A DNA stretch of 64,000 nt from Bartonella machadoae (GCF_022559585.1 NZ_CP087114.1:1219095-1283094), one strand, 5' to 3'; counted from the stretch's first letter, positions 1-8,615 are shown. The notes: generated by a model from the sequence alone, not told the origin. A program made the numbers and translations.

Positions 1-1495
1 GTGTTGTTCCACATTGCCATTCGCGACCGATAGCATCTTTTAATGTATATTCAAATTTTGGACCATAAAATGCACCTTCACCTGGGAGAATACTGGTTTT
101 GATTTGTCCGGCAAATTTTGTTTCAATAGTTTTGAGAACGGATTTCATGATATTTTCTGCATGATCCCATAACGCATCAGATCCGACTCGCTTTTCTGGA
201 CGTGTTGAAAGCTTAAGGCTGATTTCTTTAAAACCAAAATCAGCATAAGTTGATAAAATTAAATCATTAATATTGAGGCATTCATCTTCTAACTGTTCAT
301 CTGTACAGAAAATATGTGCATCATCTTGTGTAAAGCCGCGTGCGCGCATAAGACCATGAAGAGCCCCCGAAGGTTCATAACGATGGACAAGACCAAATTC
401 AGCAAGCCTCATAGGCAAATCACGGTAAGATTTTAAACCATGTTTAAAAATTTGTACGTGACCAGGGCAATTCATTGGCTTAAGAGCATAAACAGTTTCA
501 TTATCCCAATCCTCAGCAGCTGGAATTGTTTTGAACATATTCTCCTTATACCATCCCCAATGCCCAGATATTTCCCAAAGTGATCTATCGAGAACTTGTG
601 GTGCATTCACTTCAGCATATTGATGATCATCTAGACGCCTACGCATATAGTTGAGCAAATTTTGGAACATTTTCCAGCCTTTTTTATGCCAGAAAATCAT
701 TCCTGGCCCCTCTTCTTGGAAATGAAATAAATCCATTTCACGTCCTAAGCGGCGATGATCACGTTTTTCAGCTTCTTCTAGTATGTGTAGGTAAGCTTTT
801 AAGTCATTTTCATTGGCAAATGCCGTGCCATAAATTCTTGTGAGCATTGGGTTATTGGAATCACCACGCCAATAAGCTCCTGCGACTTTCATCAGTTTAA
901 AAGCATTGCCTATTTGCCCAGTAGATTGCATGTGTGGGCCACGGCAAAGATCAAACCAATCACCTTGATAATAAATTTTTAAATCTTGGTTTTCAGGAAT
1001 GCTATCAATAAGCTCTACCTTATAAAGTTCGCCCTTTTCAGAAAAAACCTCTCTTGCTTTTTTACGAGACCAGATTTCTTTTTTGAAAGGTTTGTTGCGT
1101 TGAATAATTTCACGCATTTTTTTTTCAATAACCGTGAGATCATCCAATGTAAAAGGTTGTTGGCGTGCAAAATCGTAATAAAAACCATTTTCAATAACAG
1201 GACCAATTGTCACTTGTGTGTCAGGAAAGAGTTCTTGTACTGCTTCAGCTAACACATGTGCACAATCATGACGGATGAGTTCAAGAGCACGTGGATCTTC
1301 TCGGGTAATGATTTCTATTTGACCAGATTGTTCTAATGGATCTGATAGATCTCGAGTGATTCCGTTAAGGCTATAGGCGACTGCTTTTTTTACAAGTGAT
1401 TTAGAAATGGTTTCAGCCAATTCTAAGCCAGTCATTTTGCTAGGATAATCACGTTTTGAACCATCAGGAAAAGAAAGAGAAACAGAACAAGACAT
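1..1495 (-). CDS. thrS: Threonyl-tRNA synthetase (3' end outside window)
   Basis: Charges tRNA-Thr with threonine in the cytoplasm. The leftward frame opens at the ATG complement at 1493-1495 ([18 protein letters not shown]) and runs off the window, so about 498 residues of the usual ~650 are seen. Visible order: N-terminal TGS domain (about 1-63), the editing/second additional domain with an HDCAH motif (76-80), then the class II catalytic core with [20 protein letters not shown] (motif 2) and the zinc-ligand region MNCPGH. No frameshift seen. Essential host gene; it anchors the left chromosomal flank of the prophage. Confidence 0.96.
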   Translation of the reverse strand, partial: MSCSVSLSFPDGSKRDYPSKMTGLELAETISKSLVKKAVAYSLNGITRDLSDPLEQSGQIEIITREDPRALELIRHDCAHVLAEAVQELFPDTQVTIGPVIENGFYYDFARQQPFTLDDLTVIEKKMREIIQRNKPFKKEIWSRKKAREVFSEKGELYKVELIDSIPENQDLKIYYQGDWFDLCRGPHMQSTGQIGNAFKLMKVAGAYWRGDSNNPMLTRIYGTAFANENDLKAYLHILEEAEKRDHRRLGREMDLFHFQEEGPGMIFWHKKGWKMFQNLLNYMRRRLDDHQYAEVNAPQVLDRSLWEISGHWGWYKENMFKTIPAAEDWDNETVYALKPMNCPGHVQIFKHGLKSYRDLPMRLAEFGLVHRYEPSGALHGLMRARGFTQDDAHIFCTDEQLEDECLNINDLILSTYADFGFKEISLKLSTRPEKRVGSDALWDHAENIMKSVLKTIETKFAGQIKTSILPGEGAFYGPKFEYTLKDAIGREWQCGTT

Positions 1496-1613
1496 AAAAC
1501 ACCCTTTTACTCCAATTCCGCTAACGGTTGCGGATGGTTTCCTGAAAACTAAATTATATTTAATTTAAAGCTTATAGACTTTTTTTATCAATAGGCATGG
1601 AAAAAGAAAAGAA

Positions 1614-1967
1614 TTATTTATCGTGTTTTGTAGAAATTTTCCAGTAACGCCAAGGTTTATAAAAACAACAACTCTTTTCGAGAGAGGGCGGGACTGGATC
1701 AAATCCATATGTTCCAAATGGACCACAACGTAGGATACGAAAAAATCCCATCCATGCACCAGCCCATAGTCCGTGGCGTGCGATTGCTTCATAAATATAT
1801 TCTGAACAGGTCGGTGCATGACGACATTGGTTTCCTATAAGGCTGGAAAGTGTTATTTGATAAAAACGGATCAAGAAAATACCCAATAATCGTCCAGGTG
1901 TTTTTCGCCAAGACCCCTTATAATTTCGCGTTTTTCTGTTTTTTTGTCGGGACTGTAATGTGAGCAT
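1614..1967 (-). CDS. yidD: Membrane protein insertion efficiency factor YidD
   Basis: Small YidD-family protein of 117 residues, thought to assist YidC-dependent insertion of inner-membrane proteins. The family signature is clear: an amphipathic segment followed by CRHAPTCSEYIYEAI and the downstream RILRCGPFGTYGFDPVP. The start codon lies directly after the stop of the upstream iron-sulfur scaffold gene (TAA then ATG), so the two are co-transcribed and probably translationally coupled. The basic N-terminal extension (about 25 residues) is longer than in enteric YidD. Host gene, not phage. Confidence 0.93.
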   Translation of the reverse strand: MLTLQSRQKNRKTRNYKGSWRKTPGRLLGIFLIRFYQITLSSLIGNQCRHAPTCSEYIYEAIARHGLWAGAWMGFFRILRCGPFGTYGFDPVPPSLEKSCCFYKPWRYWKISTKHDK

Positions 1968-2396
1968 TTATTTTTCCTCAATTTGTTCAATACAATCTAT
2001 GACGGCATCAAAGGGAAGCATGACTGATGTATGACGTGCTTGATAATTTTTAATCGGTTGCAAACAAGAAAATGCTTCAAAAGGAGCTTGAGGAGGTGGA
2101 CCATCTTTCGTTAGCATATGATAAATAATTTTACGTAACATTTTAAGATCTTGTGTTGTTTGTCCTATAATATGAGATGCTAAAAGGGAAGTTGAAGCTT
2201 GTCCTAGTACACATACATGTCCTTCGTGTGCAAAATCTATAACGATATTGTTTTTTATTTTTAGATCTATAGTAATTGTTGAACCGCAAAGCTGTGCGTG
2301 TTTTTTTGATGTTGCATCCGGATTATTAAGACGTCCAATTTTGCTTATATGGGCGGCATGTTCAAGTATTTTATTACTATAGAGATTGTCAATCAT
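1968..2396 (-). CDS. Iron-sulfur cluster assembly scaffold protein (NifU/IscU-like)
   Basis: A 142-residue IscU/NifU N-terminal-like protein on which Fe-S clusters could be assembled before transfer. Three cysteines sit where the scaffold ligands are expected: C37 (AQLCGST), C62 (GHVCVLGQAS) and C111 (FSCLQPIKNY). The segment ASTSLLASHIIGQT matches the family core. In alphaproteobacteria this divergent SUF-associated type often sits beside yidD, as here. It is divergent from folE (128 bp between), which leaves room for both promoters. The family call is firm; the precise cellular role is less certain. Confidence 0.85.
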   Translation of the reverse strand: MIDNLYSNKILEHAAHISKIGRLNNPDATSKKHAQLCGSTITIDLKIKNNIVIDFAHEGHVCVLGQASTSLLASHIIGQTTQDLKMLRKIIYHMLTKDGPPPQAPFEAFSCLQPIKNYQARHTSVMLPFDAVIDCIEQIEEK

Positions 2397-2524
2397 GAGC
2401 TCTTACCTGAAATTTTAAGAGTTTTTATTGCTTAACCTTTTCATTCGCTTATATAGAGATTATACAAAATTGATAATAGATATGAAGCAAATCCTTTGCT
2501 AGAGGGTAAAATTGGAGTTTTTAA

Positions 2525-3142
2525 ATGCAAGATGTTGTTAAAGGAGGTTCGGTAGATCCATTTTTATCTGGAAAGCGTCCTAGTTTTGGAGAGGTAGAAG
2601 AAGCGATTCGTACATTGTTGTTATGGATGGGAGAAAATCCAAATCGAGAAGGACTTGTCGACACTCCAAGACGTGTAGCTAAAGCGTATCGCGAGCTTTT
2701 TATTGGTTATAGCAAATCAGTTGAAGAAATCTTAGATACAGTTTTTGAAGAAGTTTCAGGATACAATGATGCAATAATCATGAAAAATATTCCTTTTTAT
2801 TCACATTGTGAGCACCATATGATCCCCATCGTTGGAAGAGCTCATATTGGGTATTTTCCTGATACAAAAGTTGTTGGCCTTTCAAAAATTGCCCGTGTTG
2901 TAGATATTTTTTCTCGTCGTTTACAAACACAAGAGGCTATGACCGCTCAAATAACAGATGCTTTGACAGTGCATTTACAGCCACGTGGTGTTGCGGTGTT
3001 GATTGAGGCTGAACACATGTGCATGGCTATGAGAGGAATTCAAAAGCAAGGTACGACAACAATTACAACAAGCTTTCGTGGTTGTTATGAGGAAGACCAA
3101 GGTGTACAGGATAACTTTATGAAGATGGTGCAAAGATTATAA
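2525..3142 (+). CDS. folE: GTP cyclohydrolase I
   Basis: Converts GTP to 7,8-dihydroneopterin triphosphate, the first step of tetrahydrofolate synthesis. The 205-residue length is typical. Visible motifs: [18 protein letters not shown] near the N-terminus, the zinc-site segment [19 protein letters not shown] (Cys and His ligands), [20 protein letters not shown], and a third ligand cysteine in [16 protein letters not shown]. The start ATGCAAGATGTT is the only good in-frame one. Host gene; the last protein gene before the tRNA used for phage integration. Confidence 0.96.
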   Translation: MQDVVKGGSVDPFLSGKRPSFGEVEEAIRTLLLWMGENPNREGLVDTPRRVAKAYRELFIGYSKSVEEILDTVFEEVSGYNDAIIMKNIPFYSHCEHHMIPIVGRAHIGYFPDTKVVGLSKIARVVDIFSRRLQTQEAMTAQITDALTVHLQPRGVAVLIEAEHMCMAMRGIQKQGTTTITTSFRGCYEEDQGVQDNFMKMVQRL

Positions 3143-3269
3143 TTAACCAGCGTATGTTTCATTGCGCTATTATCATTTAGGAAAAATAAATCATAGGAAA
3201 GAAAAAATAGGCTTGTACCTAGCTTTATGATTTGTTAAAGCCAGAAATTAATATGCTTTTTTACTCCGT

Positions 3270-3354
3270 GCGGTCGTGGCGGAATTGGTAGACGCGCAGC
3301 GTTGAGGTCGCTGTGGGGCAACCCGTGGAAGTTCGAGTCTTCTCGACCGCACCA
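3270..3354 (+). tRNA. tRNA-Leu (anticodon GAG), phage integration target
   Basis: An 85-nt tRNA with encoded CCA. Acceptor arms GCGGTCG (3270-3276) and CGACCGC (3344-3350) pair fully. The anticodon stem CAGCG/CGCTG (3297-3301, 3309-3313) closes loop TTGAGGT with anticodon GAG at 3304-3306. There is a long variable arm as in class II tRNAs and a T-arm with GTTCGAGTC. The last 14 nt (TCTCGACCGCACCA) are repeated 53.8 kb downstream, so the prophage entered the 3' end and left the tRNA whole. Confidence 0.97.
3341..3354 (+). repeat. Prophage attachment site attL (tRNA 3' end)
   Basis: Core TCTCGACCGCACCA, identical over 14 bp to 57126-57139. It covers the tRNA 3' acceptor arm and CCA. Flanking bases differ on both sides of the two copies. 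Confidence 0.9.
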
Positions 3355-3475
3355 GTTATGGATTTTCTACAATATCACGTGATGTTGTTTTTTATCTTAT
3401 TTTATTGTTTTTATTTACTTAATTGTCTTTTATATACGACCTTGATATCTGATGAATCTGTCAAAAGCGCAATTC

Positions 3476-3499
3476 AAAAGGTGGTTCAAAAGGTGGTTT
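3476..3499 (+). repeat. Tandem 12-bp repeats, putative integrase arm sites (left)
   Basis: AAAAGGTGGTTC (3476-3487) directly followed by AAAAGGTGGTTT (3488-3499). The same tandem pair stands at the other prophage end (57040-57063). Position between the att core and the integrase suggests arm-type binding sites. The second copy also provides the GGTGG ribosome-binding sequence of the GTG-initiated integrase, so integrase binding could repress its own translation start region (inference). Confidence 0.6.
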
Positions 3500-3504
3500 A
3501 AAAA

Positions 3505-4677
3505 GTGATTAGGAGAACAAGAACACGTGATAGATTATCCGCCTTATCTGTAAAAAATTTACCTAAAGGTAAATATGCGGATGGAGCTGGACTATGGCTT
3601 ATTAAAACAACGCAGAATCAAGGACGTTGGGTTTTTCGATTCGATTTCAATAAAAAACGTCGTGAAATGGGATTAGGCTCTTGTAGCGTTGTATCTTTAA
3701 AAGAAGCAAGGCTTAAGGCTACAGCTTGCCGTGATCTTTTAAACCAAGGTATTGACCCGATTCGTAAAAGGAAAAATGAACAATTACGGCGGGCGATTGA
3801 TAGTATTTCTTTAAGAGAAATTGTTTTAAGCGCTTTTGAAGCCAAGAAAAGTGAATTGAAGAATGAAGGAACAGCAGCAAGGTGGTTAACACCTCTTACA
3901 TTGCATGTTTTTCCTAAGCTTGGAGATATAGCAATTACTGAATTGACGCAGATTGATATAAAAGAGTGCTTATCCCCTATTTGGAAAACCAAAAACGAAA
4001 CAGCAAGCAAAGCTTTATCGCGTTTGAATATTGCGATAAAACATGCCGCAGCACGTGGTATAGATGTGGATATGCAATTGGTACCAAAAGCAAAAGCCTT
4101 ATTGGGAAAATTTATTCAAAATGTTCAAAATATTCCGGCTATGCCATGGAAAGAAGTTCCGGCTTTTTATCAATCGTTAGATGATAATATTGTATCAAAT
4201 TTAGCCTTAAAGCTTTTAATTTTAACGGGGGTTCGTTCAATGCCAATTAGGCATATACGGCTGGAGGAGATTAACCAATCAATATGGACAATTCCAAAAG
4301 AAAATATGAAGGGGATAGTTGGAAAGGTTTTTGATTTTCGTGTACCGCTTACAGATGAAGCGATTGCTATCATTGAAAAAGCAAAAAGAATCGAAAAAAA
4401 TGGATTTTTGTTTGTTGGAAATTCTGGAAAGCCTATATCTGATATGACGCTTTCTAAATTTATGAGAGATAGAGGGATTGCTTATCGCCCTCACGGCTTC
4501 AGATCTAGTCTTCGTGATTGGATAGCAGAGACAACATCAACACCATTTGAAATTGCGGAATTTACTTTGTCTCATTCAGTGGGAAATTCAGTCACAAAAG
4601 CCTATATGAGAACTGATTTTTTAGAACAGCGCCGTGTTCTTTTAGAACAGTGGGCGTCTTTTGTGACTGGGTGTTGA
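3505..4677 (+). CDS. Prophage tyrosine integrase (P4 type)
   Basis: Site-specific recombinase of 390 residues. Starts with GTG at 3505, 7-8 nt after a GGTGG Shine-Dalgarno. The N-terminal DUF4102-like arm-binding domain carries KYADGAGLWL and REMGLGSCSVVSLKEAR. The catalytic set is visible: R244 (LTGVRSMPIRHI), H330 and R333 (PHGFRSSLRDW), H357 (LSHSVGN) and nucleophile Y367 (KAYMRTDFLEQRR). It lies next to attL in tRNA-Leu, so it is the enzyme for prophage entry and exit. It is paralogous to the island integrase at 24467. Confidence 0.95.
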   Translation: MIRRTRTRDRLSALSVKNLPKGKYADGAGLWLIKTTQNQGRWVFRFDFNKKRREMGLGSCSVVSLKEARLKATACRDLLNQGIDPIRKRKNEQLRRAIDSISLREIVLSAFEAKKSELKNEGTAARWLTPLTLHVFPKLGDIAITELTQIDIKECLSPIWKTKNETASKALSRLNIAIKHAAARGIDVDMQLVPKAKALLGKFIQNVQNIPAMPWKEVPAFYQSLDDNIVSNLALKLLILTGVRSMPIRHIRLEEINQSIWTIPKENMKGIVGKVFDFRVPLTDEAIAIIEKAKRIEKNGFLFVGNSGKPISDMTLSKFMRDRGIAYRPHGFRSSLRDWIAETTSTPFEIAEFTLSHSVGNSVTKAYMRTDFLEQRRVLLEQWASFVTGC

Positions 4678-4680
4678 TTG

Positions 4681-4956
4681 TTACGATAGTGATGGTAATT
4701 CTATAGAGTCTCTTTCTGCCTTTTTGCTTTCAATATAGTGATCAACTTCAACGATATCCCATTTTAAGTATCGCCCTTCTTGTATTGGTTTAGGGAAAGC
4801 ACCAGCTTTTACAAGCTCTCTAATATAGGTCATAGACATTCCAAGATAAATTGAGAGGTCTTGTATATTGACGAGCCTTTGCAAGCGCATTGATAGTAAA
4901 GCTTGTTCGAATAAACTTACTTTTTCTATTGAGGCTTTTAATTTTTCTTCATTCAT
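4681..4956 (-). CDS. HTH DNA-binding protein, excisionase/AlpA-like
   Basis: A 91-residue protein with a winged-helix type N-terminal HTH: RLVNIQDLSIYLGMSMTY then IRELVKAGAFPKPIQEGRYLKWDIVEVDHYI, the pattern of AlpA/excisionase proteins. It converges with the integrase, with 3 bp between the stop codons. This placement beside int, at the end of the leftward early operon, supports an excisionase role, but it could instead be a transcription regulator. An N-terminal helical stretch of about 25 residues precedes the HTH. Confidence 0.7.
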   Translation of the reverse strand: MNEEKLKASIEKVSLFEQALLSMRLQRLVNIQDLSIYLGMSMTYIRELVKAGAFPKPIQEGRYLKWDIVEVDHYIESKKAERDSIELPSLS

Positions 4957-4992
4957 TTAAAGCAATCCTTCTTATTATAATTATGAGAGGGT

Positions 4993-5025
4993 GGGGGTGC
5001 TTGGAGGCTGTAGAGAAGCACCCCC
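4993..5025 (-). terminator. Strong hairpin after the exonuclease gene
   Basis: Ten-base-pair perfect stem GGGGGTGCTT / AAGCACCCCC with a 13-nt loop, just downstream of the leftward exonuclease stop. No clear U-run on the leftward strand, so it may attenuate or protect mRNA rather than end it fully. Confidence 0.55.
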
Positions 5026-5031
5026 ATAAGG

Positions 5032-5655
5032 TTAAGCAGCTTTTGTCGAGATCTTTTGTATCTCTTGCTCTATCTGAGTTAAAAAGGCTTCAACAGCTTG
5101 GTTAATGCTGTTAATTTGTTCATCATCACGGTGGACACGTTTGACTTTCATACGCAGGTGAGATGATTGATGTGTAAAGCGTGGGTCATAGCTTACAAAA
5201 TCACACCATTGTCGCCCTGTACAAGCCATTTGGAATTGCATTTGTGCGAGATATTCAGGTTTGATTTCTTCATCAATACAAAAGCGCATATGGGTTGCGG
5301 AACGTGGGCATTTGATTTCGATTAGACCATCTTCTCCAATAAGCCCATCAGGACTAGCCCCCGCCATTTCTATGCTAGGATGAGGTATAAAGCCGCATTT
5401 TATGATATTGGCATCATAAATGAAGCCATATTCTTGCAAGGCATCATCCTCATGTTCAATGCCCCATCTCATATCTTCTGTTTCATAATGGGGGCTTATT
5501 TCACCTGTTAAACGCTCTGTAATGAGTTTGATTTTGTAATCTTCATATTTGCTTGTTGGTAATCCTTTAGCTGTTTTACTGAGGATGTTGTACACATTAG
5601 AAGCGGTAACTTTTCCTAATCGTGCTTGAAACCATTGTGCAGATCTTTGTTCCAT
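5032..5655 (-). CDS. YqaJ-family viral recombinase (lambda-type exonuclease)
   Basis: Phage 5'-3' exonuclease that resects double-strand ends for recombination with the adjacent annealase. About 207 residues from MEQRSAQWFQARLGKVTASN. Core motifs: GIEHEDDALQEY, then the PD-(D/E)XK site GASPDGLIGEDGLIEIKCP (catalytic D, E and K), and YLAQMQFQMACTGRQWCDFV. A longer frame exists upstream, but this start (5655) has a GGCGGTG ribosome site and follows the annealase stop (TGA-G-ATG), which fits translational coupling. It forms a two-gene recombination module with the next gene. Confidence 0.92.
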   Translation of the reverse strand: MEQRSAQWFQARLGKVTASNVYNILSKTAKGLPTSKYEDYKIKLITERLTGEISPHYETEDMRWGIEHEDDALQEYGFIYDANIIKCGFIPHPSIEMAGASPDGLIGEDGLIEIKCPRSATHMRFCIDEEIKPEYLAQMQFQMACTGRQWCDFVSYDPRFTHQSSHLRMKVKRVHRDDEQINSINQAVEAFLTQIEQEIQKISTKAA

Positions 5656-5656
5656 C

Positions 5657-6472
5657 TCACACCGCCGCTGTCTGTTCTTGGTTGGTTTGTGCATATTCGA
5701 TATCTTGGATATGAATATATTCTGCATCTTGAATAGGAACGTCGTTTTGTTCTTGAGATGGTAATTTCTGCGTTTCAATGATTTGTAAGTTCTGTTTTTT
5801 CTTCAAACCGTTTAAAACTGTTTGCGCTTGTTCTTCAGACATATCGGCAAGGCTGTTTGCTTTTACAAAAGAGAGCACTTTTTTTTCTTCTGTTAGAGTT
5901 TGTTCCATTAATTGTCTGATTTGCATAAGCATCTCGTGAGATACCAAAGGAGCTTGTATGGTGTTATTCATACGAGCAGCTTCATCTTCTTCATAAATGC
6001 CTGAAAATCCGAAAGCATAGCGAGCACATTGTATGGTAGCTTTATGACGCAACATGCGAGCTGGATATTTTTGCCAAGTGTCTGATTTTTGTTTGCATTC
6101 TGCTAGATATTCAGTGACCTCTATAGGGTCTTTAATGCCTTTGAGACGAATAGCACATTTGATAGCAATGAGATTACCATCTTTATCAAGTTGATCTTGA
6201 AAGGTCATACCATCAAATTTTGGATTAGATTTAATGATCTTAATCCACCCGTCGATAGAAACCACGGGAATAATGCCACCACCTCTTTTAGGGAGAGCGT
6301 AGATTTCCTTAGTTAAAGGATTGAGACCATAAGTGTTAGCAACAGAAATAAAGGCAGCGAATTCTTCATCAGAGAAATTGTAACTGATACAAGTTTTGAC
6401 GATAGTTTTTCGAAATTCATCATGAGAGAAACCGTATTTATTTGCCATTGTTGTTAAGGGGGAATTATTCAT
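5657..6472 (-). CDS. bet: Phage recombination protein Bet (RecT-family annealase)
   Basis: Single-strand annealing protein of 271 residues, partner of the YqaJ exonuclease. Family features: SDEEFAAFISVANTYGLNPL near the N-terminus, EIYALPKRGGGIIPVVSIDG, and WQKYPARMLRHKATIQCAR followed by YAFGFSGIYEEDEA. The C-terminal ~90 residues are polar and variable, as usual, and rich in Gln. It lies in the leftward early operon with a small gene upstream, separated by a hairpin at 6525-6545. The function is well supported by family and pairing. Confidence 0.92.
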   Translation of the reverse strand: MNNSPLTTMANKYGFSHDEFRKTIVKTCISYNFSDEEFAAFISVANTYGLNPLTKEIYALPKRGGGIIPVVSIDGWIKIIKSNPKFDGMTFQDQLDKDGNLIAIKCAIRLKGIKDPIEVTEYLAECKQKSDTWQKYPARMLRHKATIQCARYAFGFSGIYEEDEAARMNNTIQAPLVSHEMLMQIRQLMEQTLTEEKKVLSFVKANSLADMSEEQAQTVLNGLKKKQNLQIIETQKLPSQEQNDVPIQDAEYIHIQDIEYAQTNQEQTAAV

Positions 6473-6524
6473 ATTGAAATCCTTTTAATGCATGCTTTGT
6501 CTTTTGTTATGATTTTTATGAAAG

Positions 6525-6545
6525 GGGGCGTCTTAAAAACGCCCC
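6525..6545 (-). terminator. Hairpin between early leftward genes
   Basis: Seven-base-pair stem GGGGCGT / ACGCCCC with a 7-nt loop between the 130-residue hypothetical gene and bet. No U-run on the leftward strand; possible attenuator. Confidence 0.45.
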
Positions 6546-6553
6546 TCATAGTT

Positions 6554-6946
6554 TTAAAGAACATCACAAAAGCGCAAACGGTGCTGTTTTTCATAAGACC
6601 CGTACATTTTATCTTCATATTCAAGCTGTTTGATATCGTCTAAAAAAAAACCGTATGCAGCGCTGTTTTTAATAAAGTCGTGATTTATGACGCCATCAAA
6701 GCATTGTTGTTCACGTTCTTTAATGTAGAACTCTGCGATATCTTCAGAGATATCTTCGCAACGATTAGTTGCTGGTTCTACTCTCAAGATTTTCACGGCA
6801 TTATAAGAATTATCGATAAATTTTATGATATCGGTTTCTTCGTAAAAAGGACCGGATTGCGCAATGTTATCTCTATCATCAGAACTCATCACTAAGAGGA
6901 TTTCGTCTGGATTTATAAAAACTGGTTTGTTCACAACAGCCTCCAT
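6554..6946 (-). CDS. Hypothetical early phage protein
   Basis: A 130-residue acidic protein (MEAVVNKPVFINPDEI) that I cannot assign to a family. It has no signal peptide, membrane segment or HTH. It contains several acidic runs (DISEDIAEFYIKEREQQ) and could fold as a compact alpha/beta domain. It is the first gene of the leftward recombination operon, so a role in recombination or host takeover is possible but not shown. The sequence upstream (7021-7047) holds a promoter-like TTGACA and a palindromic operator candidate. Confidence 0.7.
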   Translation of the reverse strand: MEAVVNKPVFINPDEILLVMSSDDRDNIAQSGPFYEETDIIKFIDNSYNAVKILRVEPATNRCEDISEDIAEFYIKEREQQCFDGVINHDFIKNSAAYGFFLDDIKQLEYEDKMYGSYEKQHRLRFCDVL

Positions 6947-7020
6947 GAAAAAAGTTGGAAAAGAACATTTTGGATAAAATGCCTGTTGACAAGGGCATTT
7001 TTTTTTCTGGTATGGTGTTT

Positions 7021-7047
7021 TTTATACGCATAATGCATATATGTCAA
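7021..7047 (-). promoter_or_regulatory. Leftward early promoter with operator-like palindrome
   Basis: On the minus strand TTGACA (complement of 7042-7047) is followed after 15 nt by TATAAA (complement of 7021-7026). Between and over them lies the near-palindrome ATACGCAT-A-ATGCATAT (7024-7040). ATAATGCATAT here (7030-7040) matches ATAACGCATAT (7612-7622) before the Cro-like gene in 10 of 11 positions, as expected for a shared repressor site. The 15-nt spacer is short. Confidence 0.5.
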
Positions 7048-7124
7048 TCAAAAAAATATACATTATGAATATTTTTTAAACGGTGTAAAAAAATGCTTTT
7101 GATAAAGGAGAGAGGAAATGAATT

Positions 7125-7277
7125 ATGGAATTAGATAATGAAATAATGCAGCTGGTTTCTGCTTTTAGTTATGAAAGGAAAAAAGCTTTTATTTTTTTTC
7201 TTCAGAATTTAAGCGGTTTAAAAGGTGAAGAATTGCTTCTTTATCTGGATGACTTGTTGTTTGTAGCAGATCAATGA
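7125..7277 (+). CDS. Possible 50-residue small ORF antisense to repressor end
   Basis: MELDNEIMQLVSAFSYERKK... preceded by AAAGGAGAGAGGAA. It overlaps the 3' end of the repressor on the other strand by 89 bp. Family unknown. The good ribosome site argues for translation; the antisense overlap argues for chance. Confidence 0.3.
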   Translation: MELDNEIMQLVSAFSYERKKAFIFFLQNLSGLKGEELLLYLDDLLFVADQ

Positions 7278-7542
7278 TTTTTGCATCAATAGTTTGTGCA
7301 AAATCAGGAGCTGGAACGGAGGGGCCATCTCCTTCTCCAGTTAATAACCATCCTTCACTAACTCTAAATGCTGTTGCATATTTTTTAGATGCGCGTGATA
7401 TACCACGGAGTCCTTGTTCATGCTGTATATAACTAGAATAGTTCCATCCAAAATACTCGGCTGCTGCTTTTGCACTCCTAAAACCACGTATTAAACGTGC
7501 TTTCATTAATCTAGATGATTGATCTGTTATTTTATCAAGCAT
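7189..7542 (-). CDS. Phage repressor-like HTH protein
   Basis: About 117 residues from MLDKITDQSSRLMKARLIRG. The N-terminal HTH (RLMKARLIRGFRSAKAAAEY then FGWNYSSYIQHEQGLRGI) resembles the lambda-repressor/S24-type N-terminal domain, and KKYATAFRVSEGWLLTGEG is the family's usual continuation. No C-terminal S24 peptidase domain is present, so it would not self-cleave. I chose the start at 7542, preceded by AGGAA at 7 nt; the frame could extend upstream to 7620. Divergent from the Cro-like gene across a shared control region, the classic lysogeny switch. Confidence 0.8.
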   Translation of the reverse strand: MLDKITDQSSRLMKARLIRGFRSAKAAAEYFGWNYSSYIQHEQGLRGISRASKKYATAFRVSEGWLLTGEGDGPSVPAPDFAQTIDAKIIDLLQTTSHPDKEAILHLLNRLNSEEKK

Positions 7543-7630
7543 TTTAAAATTCCTATGTGTACTCATATTGCATGAAATTGGTATGCATTTCGACTTGACA
7601 ATAATATACTCATAACGCATATTATTTTTT
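7543..7630. promoter_or_regulatory. Repressor/Cro divergent control region
   Basis: The 88 bp between the divergent repressor and Cro-like genes hold TTGACA at 7595-7600 for the rightward gene, with AT-rich candidates for its -10 near 7618-7625, close to the ATG at 7631. TATGCAT-type sites recur (7564-7586 and 7612-7622) and match the operator candidate at 7024-7040. The rightward transcript would have almost no leader. Confidence 0.55.
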
Positions 7631-7876
7631 ATGAATAAGATAGATGCAAAAAAAATAAGAAAACACCTTAATCTTACGTTGGATGAAATGGCAGCGTTAT
7701 TGAGTGTTAGTAAATCAACAGTATGGCGTTGGGAGAAGTATGGTGTTCCTTCAAGAGGAACGGTTGCTTACCTTTTGGAATCTTTATGGAATAAACAACC
7801 CCCCCCAATGACTGAATTTGTAAAAAGTTCCAGTGCTAATGGCACTCGTGAACATGGCGACGCTTTGCAGTCTTAA
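7631..7876 (+). CDS. Cro-like HTH regulator
   Basis: An 81-residue protein with an HTH in the first half: KIRKHLNLTLDEMAALLSVS then KSTVWRWEKYGVPSRGTVAYLL. The motif is of the XRE/antitoxin kind, with SVSKSTVWRWE as the recognition helix. It lies head to head with the repressor-like gene, which suggests the early lytic regulator. The C-terminal 25 residues are polar and probably unstructured. Start ATG at 7631; no strong Shine-Dalgarno, consistent with a leaderless or nearly leaderless transcript. Confidence 0.8.
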   Translation: MNKIDAKKIRKHLNLTLDEMAALLSVSKSTVWRWEKYGVPSRGTVAYLLESLWNKQPPPMTEFVKSSSANGTREHGDALQS

Positions 7877-7883
7877 GGAGAGA

Positions 7884-8615
7884 ATGATGACTGTAAGAAA
7901 GAAATATGAACTCACTGATGAAACAATCAAAGTTTCTGGTCAAACCCTTCATCGTATTAAAGCATTAAGAGATTTTGATGATGTTAAAGTCGGGGACTTA
8001 GGTGGTTTTGTAAAGTATGAAGGAAACCTCTCTCATTATGGCAACTGTTGGATTTACGATGATGCTCAGGTTTATGACGATGCAGTGGTTAAAGATAATG
8101 CCAAGGTTTATGGCAATGCTAAGGTTTACGGTAATGCTTGGATTATGGAGAACGCTAAGGTTTTTAACAATACGGTTCTTTATGATGCGTGGATTTTTAA
8201 CAAAGCGCGGATTTATAATGATGCAGCAAGTAATCTTGTTTTACAGAGCACAAACGAAGCGCATAAGGCAGATGATGGCAAGGCACGTTTAGACCTTATC
8301 CCCCCGTCAACACTGATTGAAATCGGTAAAGTTTTAGAATTCGGAGCAAAGAAATACGGAGCAAACAATTGGCGTAATGGCATGGATTGGAGCCGGTTTT
8401 ACGGCGCTGCTTTGCGTCATTTATTCGCATGGTTTGGTGGAGAAACGAAGGATGGCGAGAGTGATTTATCACACTTGGCACATGCGGTGTGTTGTCTTGT
8501 TTTCTTAATGGAATGCGAAGCAAAACAGATAGGGCATGATGACCGTCTTAAGAGTGAAGTACGAAATTCAAAAGATAAAGCAATTAAAGCGCCATCCCAT
8601 AAGAAGAAAAAGTGA
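7884..8615 (+). CDS. Hexapeptide-repeat protein fused to dATP/dGTP diphosphohydrolase-like domain (DUF5664)
   Basis: About 243 residues, two modules. Residues 5-55 carry the family N-terminus (KKYELTDET, RIKALRDFDDVKVGDLGGF). Residues ~55-115 are hexapeptide repeats of the type NAKVYG, expected to form a short left-handed beta helix. From ~130 the sequence changes to DGKARLDLIPPSTLIEIGKV, LEFGAKKYGANNWRNGMDW, YGAALRHLFAW and LSHLAHAVCCLVFLMECE, the pattern of the DUF5664 domain found in phage nucleotide-metabolism proteins. ATG 7884 or 7887 both follow AAGGAG. This is the only member of the repeat family here with an enzyme-like tail. Confidence 0.8.
   Translation: MMTVRKKYELTDETIKVSGQTLHRIKALRDFDDVKVGDLGGFVKYEGNLSHYGNCWIYDDAQVYDDAVVKDNAKVYGNAKVYGNAWIMENAKVFNNTVLYDAWIFNKARIYNDAASNLVLQSTNEAHKADDGKARLDLIPPSTLIEIGKVLEFGAKKYGANNWRNGMDWSRFYGAALRHLFAWFGGETKDGESDLSHLAHAVCCLVFLMECEAKQIGHDDRLKSEVRNSKDKAIKAPSHKKKK

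Noticed and set aside
3618..4010. Leftward 130-codon frame within the prophage integrase
   Set aside because: Shadow of the integrase gene, no family match, no ribosome site.
7990..8230. Repeat array that could be taken for CRISPR
   Set aside because: The 18-bp periodicity is coding hexapeptide repeats, not identical repeats with unique spacers; no cas genes nearby.
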